This document shows positions 1 to 10,531 of a DNA stretch of 64,000 nucleotides, piece after piece. Source of the DNA: Symbiodinium natans (lineage: Eukaryota; Sar; Dinophyceae; Suessiales; Symbiodiniaceae). How positions within the stretch are numbered: the first letter of the stretch is position 1; each line of letters begins with the position of its first letter. Under the pieces are notes generated by a model. The model saw only the letters and a list, made by a program, of their open reading frames with translations, ran no database searches and was not told the origin of the DNA. The stretch is taken from assembly GCA_905221605.1 (NCBI GenBank), contig CAJNDS010002084.1:583472-647471 (forward strand), given 5' to 3'. Position numbers and translations under genes: made by a program.

Positions 1-240
1 TCGAGGGTTGAGGGGAAGAAGCTTGAGGGTCCAAGCTAGGCTTTGTAGCTCCCTGGCCAGGGGGGCTGGGGATTACAGGCCGGGCACTTCGCATAATTGA
101 GGACCACCCTCATCAATGGGGGGCGTCCCCTATAAGCTTTCGGGAGAAAAACGCTTAATAGCGGCCTGCAACTAAACCGAGTCCAACATTTTATATACAT
201 ATATATGTATATATGTATATATGCTAAGCTACAAGCATGA
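1..240. other. Left-edge sequence without a gene
   Basis: I see no supportable gene here. An AT dinucleotide run sits at about 190-222. The reverse open frame across it is mostly microsatellite translation (Ile/Tyr/Met) and is not a gene. Confidence 0.5.
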
Positions 241-836
241 ACCCACCCCAAACCCTAACCCCGAACCCCAAACCTTCAACCAAAAAACTTTACCCCTAAC
301 CCCCCCCCCCCCAAAAAAAAAAAAAAAACAAAACCCTAAAACCCCAAAACCCTAAAACCCTAAAACCCTAACACCCTAACACCCTAACACCCTAAAACCC
401 TAAAACCCGAAATCCCTAAAACCCTAAAACCCTACAAACCCTAAATCCCTAAAACCCCAACACCCTAATACCTGAACACCCTAACACCCTAACACCCTAA
501 CACCCTAATACCCTAACACCCTAACACCCTAACACCGTAAAACCCTAACACCCTAAACCCCGCAAACCCTAAAACCCTAAAACCCTAACACCCTAACACC
601 CTGACACCCTGACACCCTAACACCCTAACACCCTAACACCCTAACACCCTAACACCCTAACACCCTAATACCCTAACACCCTAACACCCTAACACCCTAA
701 CACCGTAAAACCCTAACACCCTAAACCCGCAAACCCTAAAACCCTAAAACCCTAAAACCCTAACACCCTAAACCCTAACACCCTAACACCCTAAACCCTA
801 ACACCCTAACACCCTAAAACCCTAAAACCCTAAACC
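241..836 (+). repeat. Degenerate telomere-type array (CCCTAAA / CCCTAACA)
   Basis: About 600 bp of C-rich heptamers to nonamers: CCCTAAA, CCCTAAAA and mainly CCCTAACAC, with point variants. The C-rich strand reads 5' to 3' from the left, which is the orientation of a left chromosome end, but unique sequence lies further left. It is therefore an interstitial or subtelomeric relic, not a functional terminus. The local dominance of the CCCTAACAC variant suggests slippage or unequal exchange rather than fresh telomerase synthesis. Confidence 0.85.
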
Positions 837-939
837 CCCAAGTCCTCAAGCCGACCTCAGCCTTCTGCTCAGGAGATCGGAGCAGGCCTGGTCTGCGCCC
901 TGCGCTGGCCCAGCATGGACCACAAGGAGGCTGGGGGTT

Positions 940-1256
940 TGGGTGCTTTTGTTTTTTTTTTTTGGTTTGGTTTTTTTTTTGGGGGGTTTTGGGGGGTTTG
1001 GGGGGGGGGGTTGGGGGGGGGGTTTGGGGGGGATTTGGGGGGGGTTTTGGAGGGTTTGGGTTTTTTCCCGGTGTTTTGGGTTTTTTTTTGGGTTTTTTTT
1101 TGGGTTTTTTGGGGCTTTTTGGAGTTTTGGGGTTTTGGGGGGTTTGGGGGGTTTTGGGGGGTTTTGGGGGTTTTGGGGGTTTTGGGGGTTTTGAGGGTTT
1201 TTTTGGGGGTTTGGGGGGGGGGGGTTTCGGGGGTTTTTGGGGGTTTGGAGTACCTT
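940..1256 (+). repeat. G-run tract (TTTTGGGG-like)
   Basis: Roughly 300 bp built of G4-G10 runs separated by T2-T9, ending near the 1260 CTTGAAA sequence. It yields long open frames on both strands (Gly/Phe/Trp on +, Pro/Lys on -), which I treat as artefacts of composition. The density of G runs would support G-quadruplexes in single-stranded DNA or RNA. Confidence 0.8.
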
Positions 1257-1439
1257 GAAATTTGGGGTTTGCGGTTTGGGGTTTGGTCTTGGCGGTTGGG
1301 GGCGCAGGCATCAGGAACAGAGACCATATGACCCAACCCCCAAATCCTAACAGACCCAAGCTCTCTAGCCCACAGGCCCTGAACTACAGAACCTCGCAAA
1401 ACCCAAAACCTTACACCCTCAACTCCAAAGCCACCCATA

Positions 1440-1492
1440 GCCCCCTAAACCCTAAACCCTAAACCCTAAACCCCAAACCCTAAACCCTAAAC
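1440..1492 (+). repeat. Short CCCTAAA tract
   Basis: About seven near-perfect CCCTAAA units. The next 1.1 kb (1500-2600) is non-repetitive. It holds a 60-codon frame at 1607-1789, starting MAHKDKASH, with no recognisable motif. Confidence 0.8.
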
Positions 1493-2743
1493 TGCTAGAG
1501 TCTGGAGCCTCCCTGACAGGCGGCGAAGTTCGTGTACGGGCACGCCCCTGCCTGAGGGCCGCTTGCTGCAAGTCCTGAAGTTGCCTGTTTCAAGCTGCGC
1601 AGGAAGATGGCACACAAGGACAAGGCTTCACATACTGCTAGTTGCCGGCAGTGTTGCAAGCTTCTGCAGGTCTACTGGCGTAGCCCGCCAGACGACGATT
1701 GGGAGGCTGAGTGGGATTCTCCAGGGCTCGAAAAACTAAGTTCCGAGCGTCCTTCAGCTCGTTCCCGCGACGCATGGGGGCTGACCTAATTAAGCTATGT
1801 GCCCTTGCAGAGTCTAGTTGCAGTATGCAACTAGGTGTTCAGTACCGCATACAAGGGTTCCCTCAAGAAGGCGCATGCACTTGAAACAAGCATTGTGATG
1901 GTTGCATCTAGAATTTGGGTTGATGTTCATGCTTTGCGGGGGGTCCTCAAGCAAATCCCAGAAAACACAAAGTAACATCAATTAGAGCAACCGTCACATG
2001 AATCACCACTGAGGGCTAGGGCTCGGGACTGCCAGGACGTTGTTGCCAGGTCTCCTGGATCGTCAGGGGGGACTTTGACAAACAGGTTTTCTGTTCAATG
2101 AGAGTTTGTATCTTGGGTATTTGCATCAGAACTTCATCAGAACTCACATGATTTTCAAAGGGATGATATTGGGGCTGATTTCGCCTCCCGTATTGGTCGC
2201 AAGGCTTCTGGGTAAACGGTGATTTAATGCGTGGCACTTTCGGGATTAGGGTTCCCAGCTGCCATCAGCTCAGCGACTCAGTGACTGCAATGGCGTCGCA
2301 GGTCACTGAAGAGTCGTAGGTCAGCAACTTGTGATGGAGGGGCCCTGCATCGTCATCCATCATGGCATGGTTGCCGAAGAACGAAGAACAAACTACTCCG
2401 ACTCCCCTAAGAGCAAGGTCTCTCTCAGGACAAGGCTCACAAGCCGCAACAATCAGGCAGCCAAGAGTCTTGAGATGTTTGACTTCGGTTTTCGGTCGTA
2501 GACAAGCATGCCCCGGTCAGGTCAGGACAATGTCCAGCGATGGCAGCGGCAGCCATGAAAACAGTCAATGTCTATGCTGCCTGCTGTGGAATCTCGAGTC
2601 AGGGTTAGTCACTTTGAGTCTTTGAGTCTTTGAACTTCTTTGCCTCCGAGGCAACGCCAGTGCCCACAGAACGTGTTGGTATATGCGTTGGCTCAAGACA
2701 GAGCAGCGTCCGCAAGCTCTCGGAGAGTAGTTGGCCGCCGAAG

Positions 2744-3913
2744 ATGGCCTTCATGGCAGCGCGCCAGTTGCCGCATGCCAGACTTCTTGTCCGCTTTCCG
2801 GCTCGCTTTGTCAGGTCATCCCCAGCGGCTACGTTCAGATGGCAAGCCGAGATTCCATCGGTGCTTCGGCAGGCTGCTTTGCGTCGCTGTGGTTCCTTGG
2901 GTTCGCAAGTCGCGCAGGGCGGTGGGGTCAAGGTCAACTGGTCCGTCTGGCGCGCGGGTGGCTGGACCCCGAGCGAGGAGACCTGGCCCGAGACGCCTCT
3001 GGCACAGTACTGGTCTTCGCTTCCTGAGGAGCCTCTGGTGGTAGAGGACTTCTTCGGGCGACAGGCCATCTATCATCGCTTGATCACGATCGATTCTTTG
3101 CGCACCCTTTTCCCAGGTCCACAGCTCAAGGGCTGTCCCACTCGCCACTTCCTGTGGGCTTACGCTGTGCAGCTGGACTGGCAGTGGCGCAGCGGACGCT
3201 TGGGTGAAGGCCGTGCGATCTCACCTGACAGCTGGTGGGGTTGTGTCAACTACACGCTCTCGGTGCTTCCGTACCTGGCAGCCATGCAAGTGGGTCTCGT
3301 TGAGGAGATTCAGCTGCCTCCGCCGCCTGCTGAGTTGGACGTGGCCATGGTCTCTTGGACGAAGTTCTGGCAAGATCTCAAGTTGACCGCAGAGCACCAG
3401 GAGGGCGTGCCTCTAACAGAACGCCAATTGGATCAGGTTCAGCAACAACTCTGGCTTTGTCACACGGATTCCATCCACGCGGCTCTCAAGGTCTACCAGG
3501 ATCAGCTGCTCAAGATGCCCCAGGAGGAACAGCAGTTCGGCTCCGGCTGGGCTCGCTTCGTAGAGGTCATGGCTGCTGTGAGCTGGAGGACCGACTTACA
3601 GGCAATGGCTCAGAATGGTGCGGGATACTTACCACTGACCCGCCTTTCTTCAGAGGCGGATGGCAGTGCTGGGGCAAGACCAAGCGAAGTGGAACTTGTC
3701 AAGGCGGGCGTGAAAACGGTGCAGCAAGTTGCATCTTTGTCTGAAGGCAACCTCCGACTTATGGTGAGCTTCTTTCGCCGGGTGGGGCGCAACTTCGCGC
3801 GTCGGGTTGTCATACCGGAGGTCATTTTAACTCTCACACGCCCGAACCAGGGCAAGCTGCGTCCATTTCTTCGCCTGCTGTGGTGGTACATCTGGCCAAG
3901 ACAGCGAGATTAA
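2744..3913 (+). CDS. LEG1-family (DUF781) protein, intronless
   Basis: A 389-residue uninterrupted frame from the first in-frame ATG; the frame stays open 38 codons further upstream without another ATG. It matches the Leg1 family (liver-enriched gene 1, seen mainly in animal proteins). Landmarks are LWAYAVQLDWQWRSGRL near residues 137-153 (family: WGLPLQYGWQ..TGRL), SPDSWWGCVNYTLSVLPYLA near 160-179 (family: SVDSWWADLNYFLSSLPFLA), a following LPPPP, LWLCHTDSIHAAL, and FGSGWARFVEVMAAV. These are in family order. The biochemical role of LEG1 proteins is unclear; animal members are secreted. Here the first 40 residues are rich in Arg, Ser and Ala with no acids, more like an organelle presequence than a signal peptide (inference). 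The gene has no intron although its neighbours are split into tiny exons, which suggests a retrocopy or transferred gene. Confidence 0.78.
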   Translation: MAFMAARQLPHARLLVRFPARFVRSSPAATFRWQAEIPSVLRQAALRRCGSLGSQVAQGGGVKVNWSVWRAGGWTPSEETWPETPLAQYWSSLPEEPLVVEDFFGRQAIYHRLITIDSLRTLFPGPQLKGCPTRHFLWAYAVQLDWQWRSGRLGEGRAISPDSWWGCVNYTLSVLPYLAAMQVGLVEEIQLPPPPAELDVAMVSWTKFWQDLKLTAEHQEGVPLTERQLDQVQQQLWLCHTDSIHAALKVYQDQLLKMPQEEQQFGSGWARFVEVMAAVSWRTDLQAMAQNGAGYLPLTRLSSEADGSAGARPSEVELVKAGVKTVQQVASLSEGNLRLMVSFFRRVGRNFARRVVIPEVILTLTRPNQGKLRPFLRLLWWYIWPRQRD

Positions 3914-4626
3914 TCAATAGGTATTGCGGTCCATGAAGTCACCCACATTCAAATCCGAGGAGGCGTGTGTTGGACGTCTGCAAGGTTTCACGACGCGTGC
4001 AGTGAATCTGCATCCGAAAGCCGGCCGACTTTGCCGTGGCGCCTGCCGTGGCGCTGCAGCGCGAGAATGCCCCAGCAGTTCTGCGACACCATCCGGAAGC
4101 TGCACTTGTCAAGCTTGCCCTCTCGCATCCAGTCTGCCTGTGCTGGCAGGGTGGGCGTGAGCTGAACCCCCCGGCTTTGGTCCTCGCACACACTCTGGGC
4201 AACTTGGCTTTGCCCCTCGTCCTGCATGAAAACGCATCCCCAGCGTAGTTTGTCAGGCTCAGGTGTTGCATAGCGCTCGCCTCGCTGTGTTGGATGCCAA
4301 GCACATCTGCGTTTGTTTGGTGAGTTTGGTGATGTAAGGCTGTTTCAAGCGTTCGGGCTGGTTTTGTTCGAGGTTCATGTTTCGTGCAGGCTCCTTCAGG
4401 GCGAATTGAGGATTCGGGTTGCTCTACCAAGCTGCAAGCTGCACCTGAAACCCCAAACTGAGGTCTTATACCTCTGAGGCCTATAGGGCAAGGACCCCCC
4501 TAAACCGACCGACACAGCAACCTCGGCCGGCCGCCTCTTCGGGCCCAAGAGGGGTGCAAGGGGCCGTTTCCTCTGGGCCTCTCCCCACGGGGCTCGGCGC
4601 TGAAGACGGGTTGACCGGGTGCTACT
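3914..4626 (+). other. 3' flank of the LEG1 gene
   Basis: GC-rich, non-repetitive sequence with several overlapping open frames on both strands, none with a recognisable motif. It may hold the 3' UTR of the LEG1-like transcript. I see no polyadenylation signal I would rely on. Confidence 0.3.
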
Positions 4627-4725
4627 CCCAGATCTTCCACAAAGGAATAGACCCTAATTTGTACGAAGGATCCTGACTATGAATTAGGGTATATTCCTTA
4701 ATGAAGGGGTTTTGGAAGATCTGGG
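4627..4725. mobile_element. TIR element, CCCAGATCTTCCA ends
   Basis: The ends CCCAGATCTTCCA and TGGAAGATCTGGG are perfect inverted repeats about 100 bp apart. The inside pairs further (AATAGACCCTAATT with AATTAGGGTATATT). This is the same build as the other short elements of the window, but the terminal sequence is distinct. Confidence 0.75.
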
Positions 4726-5140
4726 CTGGTAGGTCGAAAGGGAGAAGCCACAGGCTTCAGAGGTTCTTTTTCAGCCCCTACCAATGAAACTGCTATGGGC
4801 AGTGCCCAACATAGGGAATCGGCCCCTACGAAACTGATCAGCTCCTAGGAAGGCCCTCAATGGCCTGGCGGTTCAGGGTTTAGGGTTTAGGGTTTACCCA
4901 CCCCGAAGGGGTTCTCAGGTGACCCAAAAGCAGTCGACGTGGGCCGAACGTACTTCCAGAGGTGTCTACTTCAGCTTAACCTAAAGGCTCCGAATGAAAT
5001 ACTTTTTGGTGACGTATACGATAACCCCCTATAACTAAGCCCCAAAAAGGGGCTACATTGGAAGCTTCAAGAAAGTACTTCCCGATATGTCTAAGCGCAA
5101 GGTATTCCCCGCACTTGCCCTAAACCCTAAACCGTGTCTA

Positions 5141-5260
5141 CTAGGGGATGCCCAGTAGTCCCCTGAATTCCCTTTTTTGGGGGCTTTATGTTCCCTTAGA
5201 CGCCCCTTTTGGCAAAAATGGGTGGGCGCTTTTCAATCCTAGCTTGCTGGGCAGCCCTAG
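5141..5260. mobile_element. Family C TIR element, copy 1
   Basis: Starts CTAGGGGATGCCCAGTAGT and ends CTGGGCAGCCCTAG, with an imperfectly complementary interior. It matches copies at 26799, 28265 and 38056. Confidence 0.7.
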
Positions 5261-5261
5261 G

Positions 5262-5560
5262 GGATGTCTGTGGGAAGCCGCGGCTAAGTTCGCAGCTTGA
5301 GGGCTTGCAGGGTTTAGGATTTAGGTTGATATAGGGGTTAGGGTTTAGAGTTTAGGGTTTAGGGTTTAGGGGCTTGGGGCTTATGGGCTGAGGGTCGAGA
5401 GGCTTGAGGCTTGAGGGTCTTGTTCCGGCCTTATGGCGAGGTTTCCTCGCTTCCTCTAGAACACCTCCTGAGAGGTTAGGATTGAGGGCTGAGGGTTGAG
5501 GGTTGAGGGTTGAGGGTTTAGGGTTTAGGGTTTAGGTGTAGGGTTCAATTCAGAATCACC
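5262..5560 (+). repeat. TTTAGGG / TTGAGGG repeat region
   Basis: Scattered short TTTAGGG and TTGAGGG tracts (5310-5370 and 5475-5535). No exon was identified in this stretch. Confidence 0.6.
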
Positions 5561-5684
5561 CCCCAAATCGATGCGAGCAGGTGATGGCTGCGTCAGAGGC
5601 CGGCTCATGGCCAGGGTGGGCGTAGTATGGGGTTTACGAAATGAGGGGTGCCTTCTTGGGGTCCTTATGATAAAGCAATTCGCC

Positions 5685-5785
5685 TATATTATATATATAT
5701 ATATTATATTATATTATATTATATTATATTATATTATATATATTATATATTATATATATATATATATATTATATTATATATGTAT
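5685..5785. repeat. AT-rich TATAT / ATATT microsatellite
   Basis: About 100 bp of TA and TTATA units. Frames running through it are artefacts. Confidence 0.9.
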
Positions 5786-5929
5786 TTAGGTGTGCCCTAC
5801 TTTCGTAAATCCCCATGTGGAGTGCTAGCCTCATCGGATCCCTCCATTTCCGTTCCGGGTAGTCGTTCTCAAAAATCATTCTTCCCTCTCGGGGTCCCTT
5901 TGTCTTCAGGGTGGTACTGTATATGGCGG

Positions 5930-5978
5930 GACCCTAAACCCTAAACCCTAAACCCTAAACCCTAAACCCTAAACCCTA
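5930..5978 (+). repeat. CCCTAAA tract
   Basis: Seven CCCTAAA units. A second tract lies at 6250-6318, upstream of the candidate exon at 6338. Confidence 0.9.
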
Positions 5979-6337
5979 GTTTGGAGAAAGTACTGATGTG
6001 AAGATGTGTTGTCCTTAACTTCAAGAGATCAACTAGAGCTTGCTACGCAGCTGCACGGGTCCAGCGGTTTAGGGTTGCCAACAGTACTCAAGCCTCAAGG
6101 GGCAAGGCCTCAGAAGCACCAATCGGTCTAGAGTTTTGCCTGTTTCGTTTTTTTTCGAAGGGTGCAGGGGGTGCGGGCAGGGAGTTCAGGGCGGACCGGA
6201 GAGGAGAAGGGGAGGGGTTTTCCGGTGGTGGTACGAAAGCTGAAAACCCAAAACCCTAAACCCTAAACCCAAACCCCAAACCCTAAACCCTAAACCTTAA
6301 ACCCTAAACCCTAAACCCCACCCTGAAGCACTCGCAG

Positions 6338-6386
6338 GGCACCGAAAATGGCAACTCTGGCTCCTTGTCAACCAAGGCGCGGCCCT
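6338..6386 (+). CDS. Candidate exon upstream of the SARNP-like repeats
   Basis: An open stretch between CTCGCAG at its left and a TTTAGGG array at its right; it reads GTENGNSGSLSTKARP. I predicted it from the CCCTAAA-exon-TTTAGGG pattern. It has no motif of its own. It could supply linker sequence before the first RxxRFG exon. Confidence 0.35.
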
Positions 6387-6387
6387 T

Positions 6388-6448
6388 TTTAGGGTTTAGG
6401 GTTTAGGGTTTAGGGTTTAGGGTTTAGGGTTTAGGGTTTAGGGTTTAG
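6388..6448 (+). repeat. TTTAGGG tract
   Basis: About nine perfect units directly after the candidate exon at 6338. Confidence 0.9.
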
Positions 6449-6570
6449 GTCTGTACCTGGGACCCTCTTCACCTACAGTTTTATGGGTTATACCAACTAA
6501 TCAAGGGTAGTTGCCACTAGTCTGTAGGTACATGGAGTCCCAGGTAGTGAATGCATGCAGCTGCATGAAA

Positions 6571-6663
6571 GGGTTTACCCAAAAACTAACAATCCTTAAT
6601 CGGGATTCTCGTACCCCCTATTATAATCCCTATTAAGGCCTGTTAGTATAACGGGAACATCCC
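6571..6663. mobile_element. Family E TIR element, copy 1
   Basis: Interior and right end match the family E pattern: ACTAACA.TCCTTAAT, then CCCTATTATAATCCCTATTAAG, then CTGTTAGTATAA.GGGAACATCCC. The left end is truncated. Confidence 0.7.
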
Positions 6664-6725
6664 AAATGTTTACGGTCGAGGGCCCAAGGGGTCAGGGATT
6701 TGGGATTTCAGAGCTTCCGGCGCAG

Positions 6726-6779
6726 GAAAAGTTGGAAGCGCGGGCCAAGCGTTTCGGAGCGGCGCCCCTGGACGATGGA
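6726..6779 (+). CDS. SARNP-like exon: RxxRFG motif 1
   Basis: Follows a GGCGCAG acceptor and reads EKLEARAKRFGAAPLDDGVP. The core K-L-x-x-R-A-x-R-F-G is the C-terminal repeat of SARNP/Tho1 proteins, which binds the DEAD-box helicase UAP56/DDX39 in mRNA export. The donor position is uncertain. Confidence 0.65.
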
Positions 6780-7112
6780 GTTCCGCGTCTTTTTTCTGGG
6801 CACCACTGAACTCGTTGAAAGTTTTTCCCTCTTGGTGAACTTGTAGAACCCTGGTTCCAAGTAAAAGGTAGACCGAGAGTTCAGCACGTAGGTTTGTGAT
6901 GAGAGTGTGGGGGGTCAAGGATGCTTGAGGTCGCAAGAAGTGTTTAGGGTTTGAGGGAGCTCAGCTTTGTTCTGGAACAAACCTTGAAGTTCAGAAATTC
7001 TACGGGCCTACTGCCCCCCCCCCCCCCGAAATCCATCCTAGCTTAGGGGTTGCAACACGGTTTAGGGCTTCCTGAAATAAATCACTGCGCCAGCCAAGTG
7101 AGAAGTGCCCAG

Positions 7113-7170
7113 GCCACAAACGACGACGACGCGAAAGCGCAGCGTGCGAAACGCTTTGGTCGGGGCGCCG
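7113..7170 (+). CDS. SARNP-like exon: RxxRFG motif 2
   Basis: Begins after GCCCAG and reads ATNDDDAKAQRAKRFGRGAEM. It holds the same acidic-lead plus AKAQRAKRFG module as the other exons in this gene. A stop follows in frame at about 7171, so a donor before it is required. Confidence 0.65.
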
Positions 7171-7172
7171 AG

Positions 7173-9002
7173 ATGTCTTGAACCTTAGAATCACAGTAGC
7201 ATCCGGACACATAGACAGCCCTTGCCCAAGTAGGTGTCCTTATTATGGAGGTTGACCCACAAGATGGGCCTCTTTGGGCGTCTCTGAATGATTGCCCATG
7301 AATCCATATGGATTGGGAAGACCGCCCTAAACTCTAAACCCTAAACCCTAAACCCTAAACCCTAAACCCTAAACCCTAAACCCTAAATCCATATCTAGAG
7401 GATTCTTCCTTCAAAAGCACGGCCGTGGGACCCCTCACTGGGTACGGGCGCACTTCTTCCCGCTTTGAGAGGGCCAGGTCAGGGTTCGGAGTTGTGTGGG
7501 TTTTTGGGACTTCAGTTTAGGAGGGGCCCTGAACCCTAAACCCTAAACCCTAAACCCTAAATCTGGGGAGCCGGTAGTTATTCGGCCCTCGGGCCGCAAA
7601 ACACCGTGCGCAACTCGAGGCACAGCGGCTCCTTCAGCAGACAAGGACGGGACTTCATAGGGTGTCGGTTTAGGGTTTAGGGTTTAGGGTTTAGGGTTTA
7701 GGGTGGTTTCGGGTTTAGGGTTTAGGGTGGTTTGGGAGTATCTAAGGGTAGTTGAAGTTGCATGGTCCCCTTCTTGAGTTTCATAGGGTATAGGGTTTAG
7801 GGCCCATATTGAGGGACCACGCAACAACCCTAACAAAAGTTCCCCTGAACTCCTCCTCTGAACTCCTCCAGGATGGACCCCGAAGCGCGGCGGCCACAGG
7901 CAAGCTTCCTTGAAGTTTGGGGTTTGGGGTTTATGGGTTTAGGGTTTAGGATTTCCTAAACCCTAAACCCCTAAACCCTAAACCCTTTAGGGGGTATTTG
8001 GGGCTTTGGGGGATGATGGCTTAGCCGCCCCTCAACTCCAACAATCCTTAGCCCTCAGGAGATGCCCGAACTCTTACGCGCCCCTGAACTTGTCAGGTGC
8101 TTGGGGCATCTCCATGGGGGGCACTGAACACCCAAAGCCCTAAAAAAAAAAAAAAGTCCGTGGAGTCGGCTTCTCACCCCCGGAAAAAATAGAGAAAAAC
8201 AATTAAAGCCAAAATGGACTTCTATTAGCTGCATAGTAGGGCTCTATTCTGTGCTTTGTAAACCACGTAGGAACAAAAGCTAGGAAGAAACAAGGAAGAA
8301 GCATGTGAAGCTAGGAAGAAGCAAGGCATGAGTATATGAGAAGCACAGACGCTTTGGCCTTCTTTGGGACTCTCCCCCCCCCCCCTTCACGCCCTTCCGG
8401 ACACAAAGCACGAGTGAGTTTCGGTCACGTCCTACTCAGCACCGCACCCTAAACCCTAAACCCTAAACCCTAAAGCCTAAAGCCTAAACCCTAAACCCTA
8501 ACACTATTCTTCAGCACATAAATCCTCCGGGCATGGGTTCCATTCTCTTGGGGGAGGGGGGGGGGAGCACTTCGAAGGGCTGTAGTCCGCCTCATGATAC
8601 ATGCTAAGCCCTCCGAGTGGGGTGTTGGGTTTTTGGGCCAAGCAAAGCCTGCCACGCACATGGGAGAGATGTTGCGCTAGGGTTTAGGGTTTAGGGTTTA
8701 GGGTTTCGGCTTTAGGGTTTAGGGTTTAGGGTTTAGGTTAGGAGTGCGTGAATGCGCCAATCTGTAGTCTGTGTCTCCGGTATTTTTATCGGCTGATGCA
8801 GACATCTTGCTGCCCGAAGACCCAAATCAACAGGCAAGGGCACACTCCTTTGCCTTGCGCGCATGAAGAATGGGGGGCCCCTGGCCTTGCCGCCTTGGCC
8901 CGCAAGGAAACCCCGAACCCTCTTGGGACGCACCCTCCCCCTAATCCCTCAACACCCTAACCTCGATGCGGGGATCCACCTTTAGACATGTAAGAGGCGT
9001 TA
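7173..9002 (+). other. Repeat-rich interval between motif exons 2 and 3
   Basis: Contains CCCTAAA tracts (7324-7387, 7530-7560, 8445-8500), TTTAGGG tracts (7667-7735, 8679-8737), a family F element at 7741-7832, and short unique segments. Further small exons are possible here because the reading phase changes between motif exons 2 and 3, but I could not fix one. Confidence 0.4.
7741..7832. mobile_element. Family F element, copy 1 (short)
   Basis: AAGGGTAGTTG..GCATGGTCCC at the left and GAGGGACCACGCAACAACCC at the right are inverted copies. The longer relatives are at 25020 and 54575. Confidence 0.6.
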
Positions 9003-9117
9003 TACTAGGACCGGGAGTAGACCCTTTTCCCTTTGTTAGGGTTGGGGTTCCCTTATAATCCCCTTAAAACCAAAAAGGGTACCCCTTTTTATTCCTGGGT
9101 TACTTCCGGGTCTAGTA
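9003..9117. mobile_element. Family B TIR element, copy 1
   Basis: CTAGGACCGGGAGTAG at the left and TACTTCCGGGTCTAG at the right. The inside carries AGGGTTGGGGTTCCCTTATA followed by CCAAAAAGGGTACCCC. Other copies are at 32262, 35375, 39901 and 63827. Confidence 0.8.
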
Positions 9118-9173
9118 TACAAGATTGTATGTTGTATATTGTTAGAGTGATGCATCATTCGCATCTCTGGCAG

Positions 9174-9227
9174 GTGCCGGTGACGAGGCGAAAAAGGCAC
9201 AGCGTGCGGAGCGCTTCGGAACCGCAG
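9174..9227 (+). CDS. SARNP-like exon: RxxRFG motif 3
   Basis: Acceptor CTGGCAG, 54 nt, phase 1 on both sides, GC donor (GCAG|GCCTGG). Reads AGDEAKKAQRAERFGTA. Very close to human SARNP-type modules such as AKKRKRAERFG. Confidence 0.75.
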
Positions 9228-9267
9228 GCCTGGGCACTTCTCGACGCAATGGCTTAGGGATACTTGG

Positions 9268-9270
9268 AAG

Positions 9271-9298
<28 letters not shown>
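9268..9298. repeat. Poly-T run
   Basis: A T homopolymer about 28 nt long, followed by AAATTTTGGAG(T)ACTATA(G)TTCCTAAGAAA. A nearly identical segment occurs at 21722-21768, which marks a dispersed repeat. Confidence 0.7.
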
Positions 9299-9304
<6 letters not shown>

Positions 9305-9479
9305 GGAGTACTATAGTTCCTAAGAAACAGCTAAAACCCATAGTTCAGTATACGTAGATAGGACGTTGTTCAAACAGAATGTTCATCGCTAGGGACTAAA
9401 CTATGATGACGCTGATGATCTTTATCATTGCTGTTATGTTAGTATTGCCACTACAATCATTCTTATTCTTCTTGTTATT

Positions 9480-9550
9480 GATATCTATATATATATGTAT
9501 ATATATGCATATATATATATATATATATTTGTTTATTCTATTAGTATTTA
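9480..9550. repeat. TA microsatellite
   Basis: TATATATG/CATATATA run within an AT-rich stretch (9360-9590) that has no coding signal. Confidence 0.85.
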
Positions 9551-9706
9551 TATACTTATTTGTAATGCACTAATTTGCTACTATGTGTATGTGTATTTTG
9601 TTTATTATTGACTCTTTGTTTCTAAGCAGGTCAGGAGTCGAAAGGAACTCAGAGGCCCAGTGGTGCCCTGTTGCCTTTCTTGGGGTCTCTAGGGCTCCGA
9701 TTGTCA

Positions 9707-10008
9707 ACCTTAGGGTTTCAGGGTTTCAGGGTTTCAGGGTTTCAGGGTTTCAGGGTTTCAGGGTTTCAGGGTTTCAGGGTTTAAGGGTTTGAGGGTTTCA
9801 GGGTTTCAGGGTTTCAGGGTTTCAGGGTTTCAGGGTTTCAGGGTTTCAGGGTTTCAGGGTTTCAGGGTTTCAGGGTTTCAGGGTTTCAGGGTTTGAGGGT
9901 TTAAGGGTTTCAGGGTTTCAGGGCTTCAGGGTTTTAGGGTTTGAGGGTTTCAGGGTTTCAGGGTTTTAGGGCTTCAGGATTTTAGGGTTTCAGGGCTTAA
10001 GGGTTGAA
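9707..10008 (+). repeat. TTTCAGGG octamer array
   Basis: About 300 bp of an 8-bp telomere-like variant, GGGTTTCA, with occasional GGGTTTGA, GGGTTTAA and GGGCTTCA units. An 8-bp unit homogenised over this length points to local expansion. Confidence 0.9.
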
Positions 10009-10257
10009 GGGTGTCCTTGTAACATGGTTGCTGAGCCGCTAAGAAGTGTATCAGCAGTTGGCTTACAAGCTCGGACAGCATTTTCTAAGCAAATGTTGAC
10101 CCTAAATCATGAAGAGCAATGATTGTACCAAGCGTTGCTCCCGTGCCTCGTGCGTACATGGTCCAGAGTCCCGGCAATCTGCATCCAGAGGCGCTGCAGC
10201 CTCAGATGAGGCCAAGAAGGATCGGGTCTCACGCGGCTAGGGTTCTTCAAGGTATTC

Positions 10258-10352
10258 CCCAAGGGTCCATGTACCTAAATCGGGAATACTAGGTGCTTAA
10301 AGTACGTCCTATGCAAGTATTATGTCATGTAATAATGAGGTACATGGACCCT
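10258..10352. mobile_element. Short TIR element, CCATGTACCT ends
   Basis: GGGTCCATGTACCT at the left and AGGTACATGGACCC at the right are perfect inverted repeats about 95 bp apart. Confidence 0.7.
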
Positions 10353-10482
10353 TAGGGTTTTGTGTAGGGTTTGTGGAGCCTTGGATTGCCCTGTATACAG
10401 CGCAGCGTATCGAGTCCGTCGGAACCAAGGTGTCTGCCACTGTCTGCAGGCATTTAATAATGTGTATATATCATTAAGGTAG

Positions 10483-10483
<1 letters not shown>

Positions 10484-10531
<48 letters not shown>

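Noticed and set aside
241-836. True chromosome end
   Set aside because: The array is degenerate, dominated by a nonamer variant, and unique sequence lies to its left within the window.
814-1438. Long Pro/Lys and Gly/Phe frames over the G-run tract
   Set aside because: They translate homopolymer-like sequence on both strands in several frames at once; no start context, splice signal or domain.
2605-3148. Minus-strand and alternative plus frames within the LEG1-like gene
   Set aside because: Shadows of the real frame; only the 2744-3913 frame shows family motifs.
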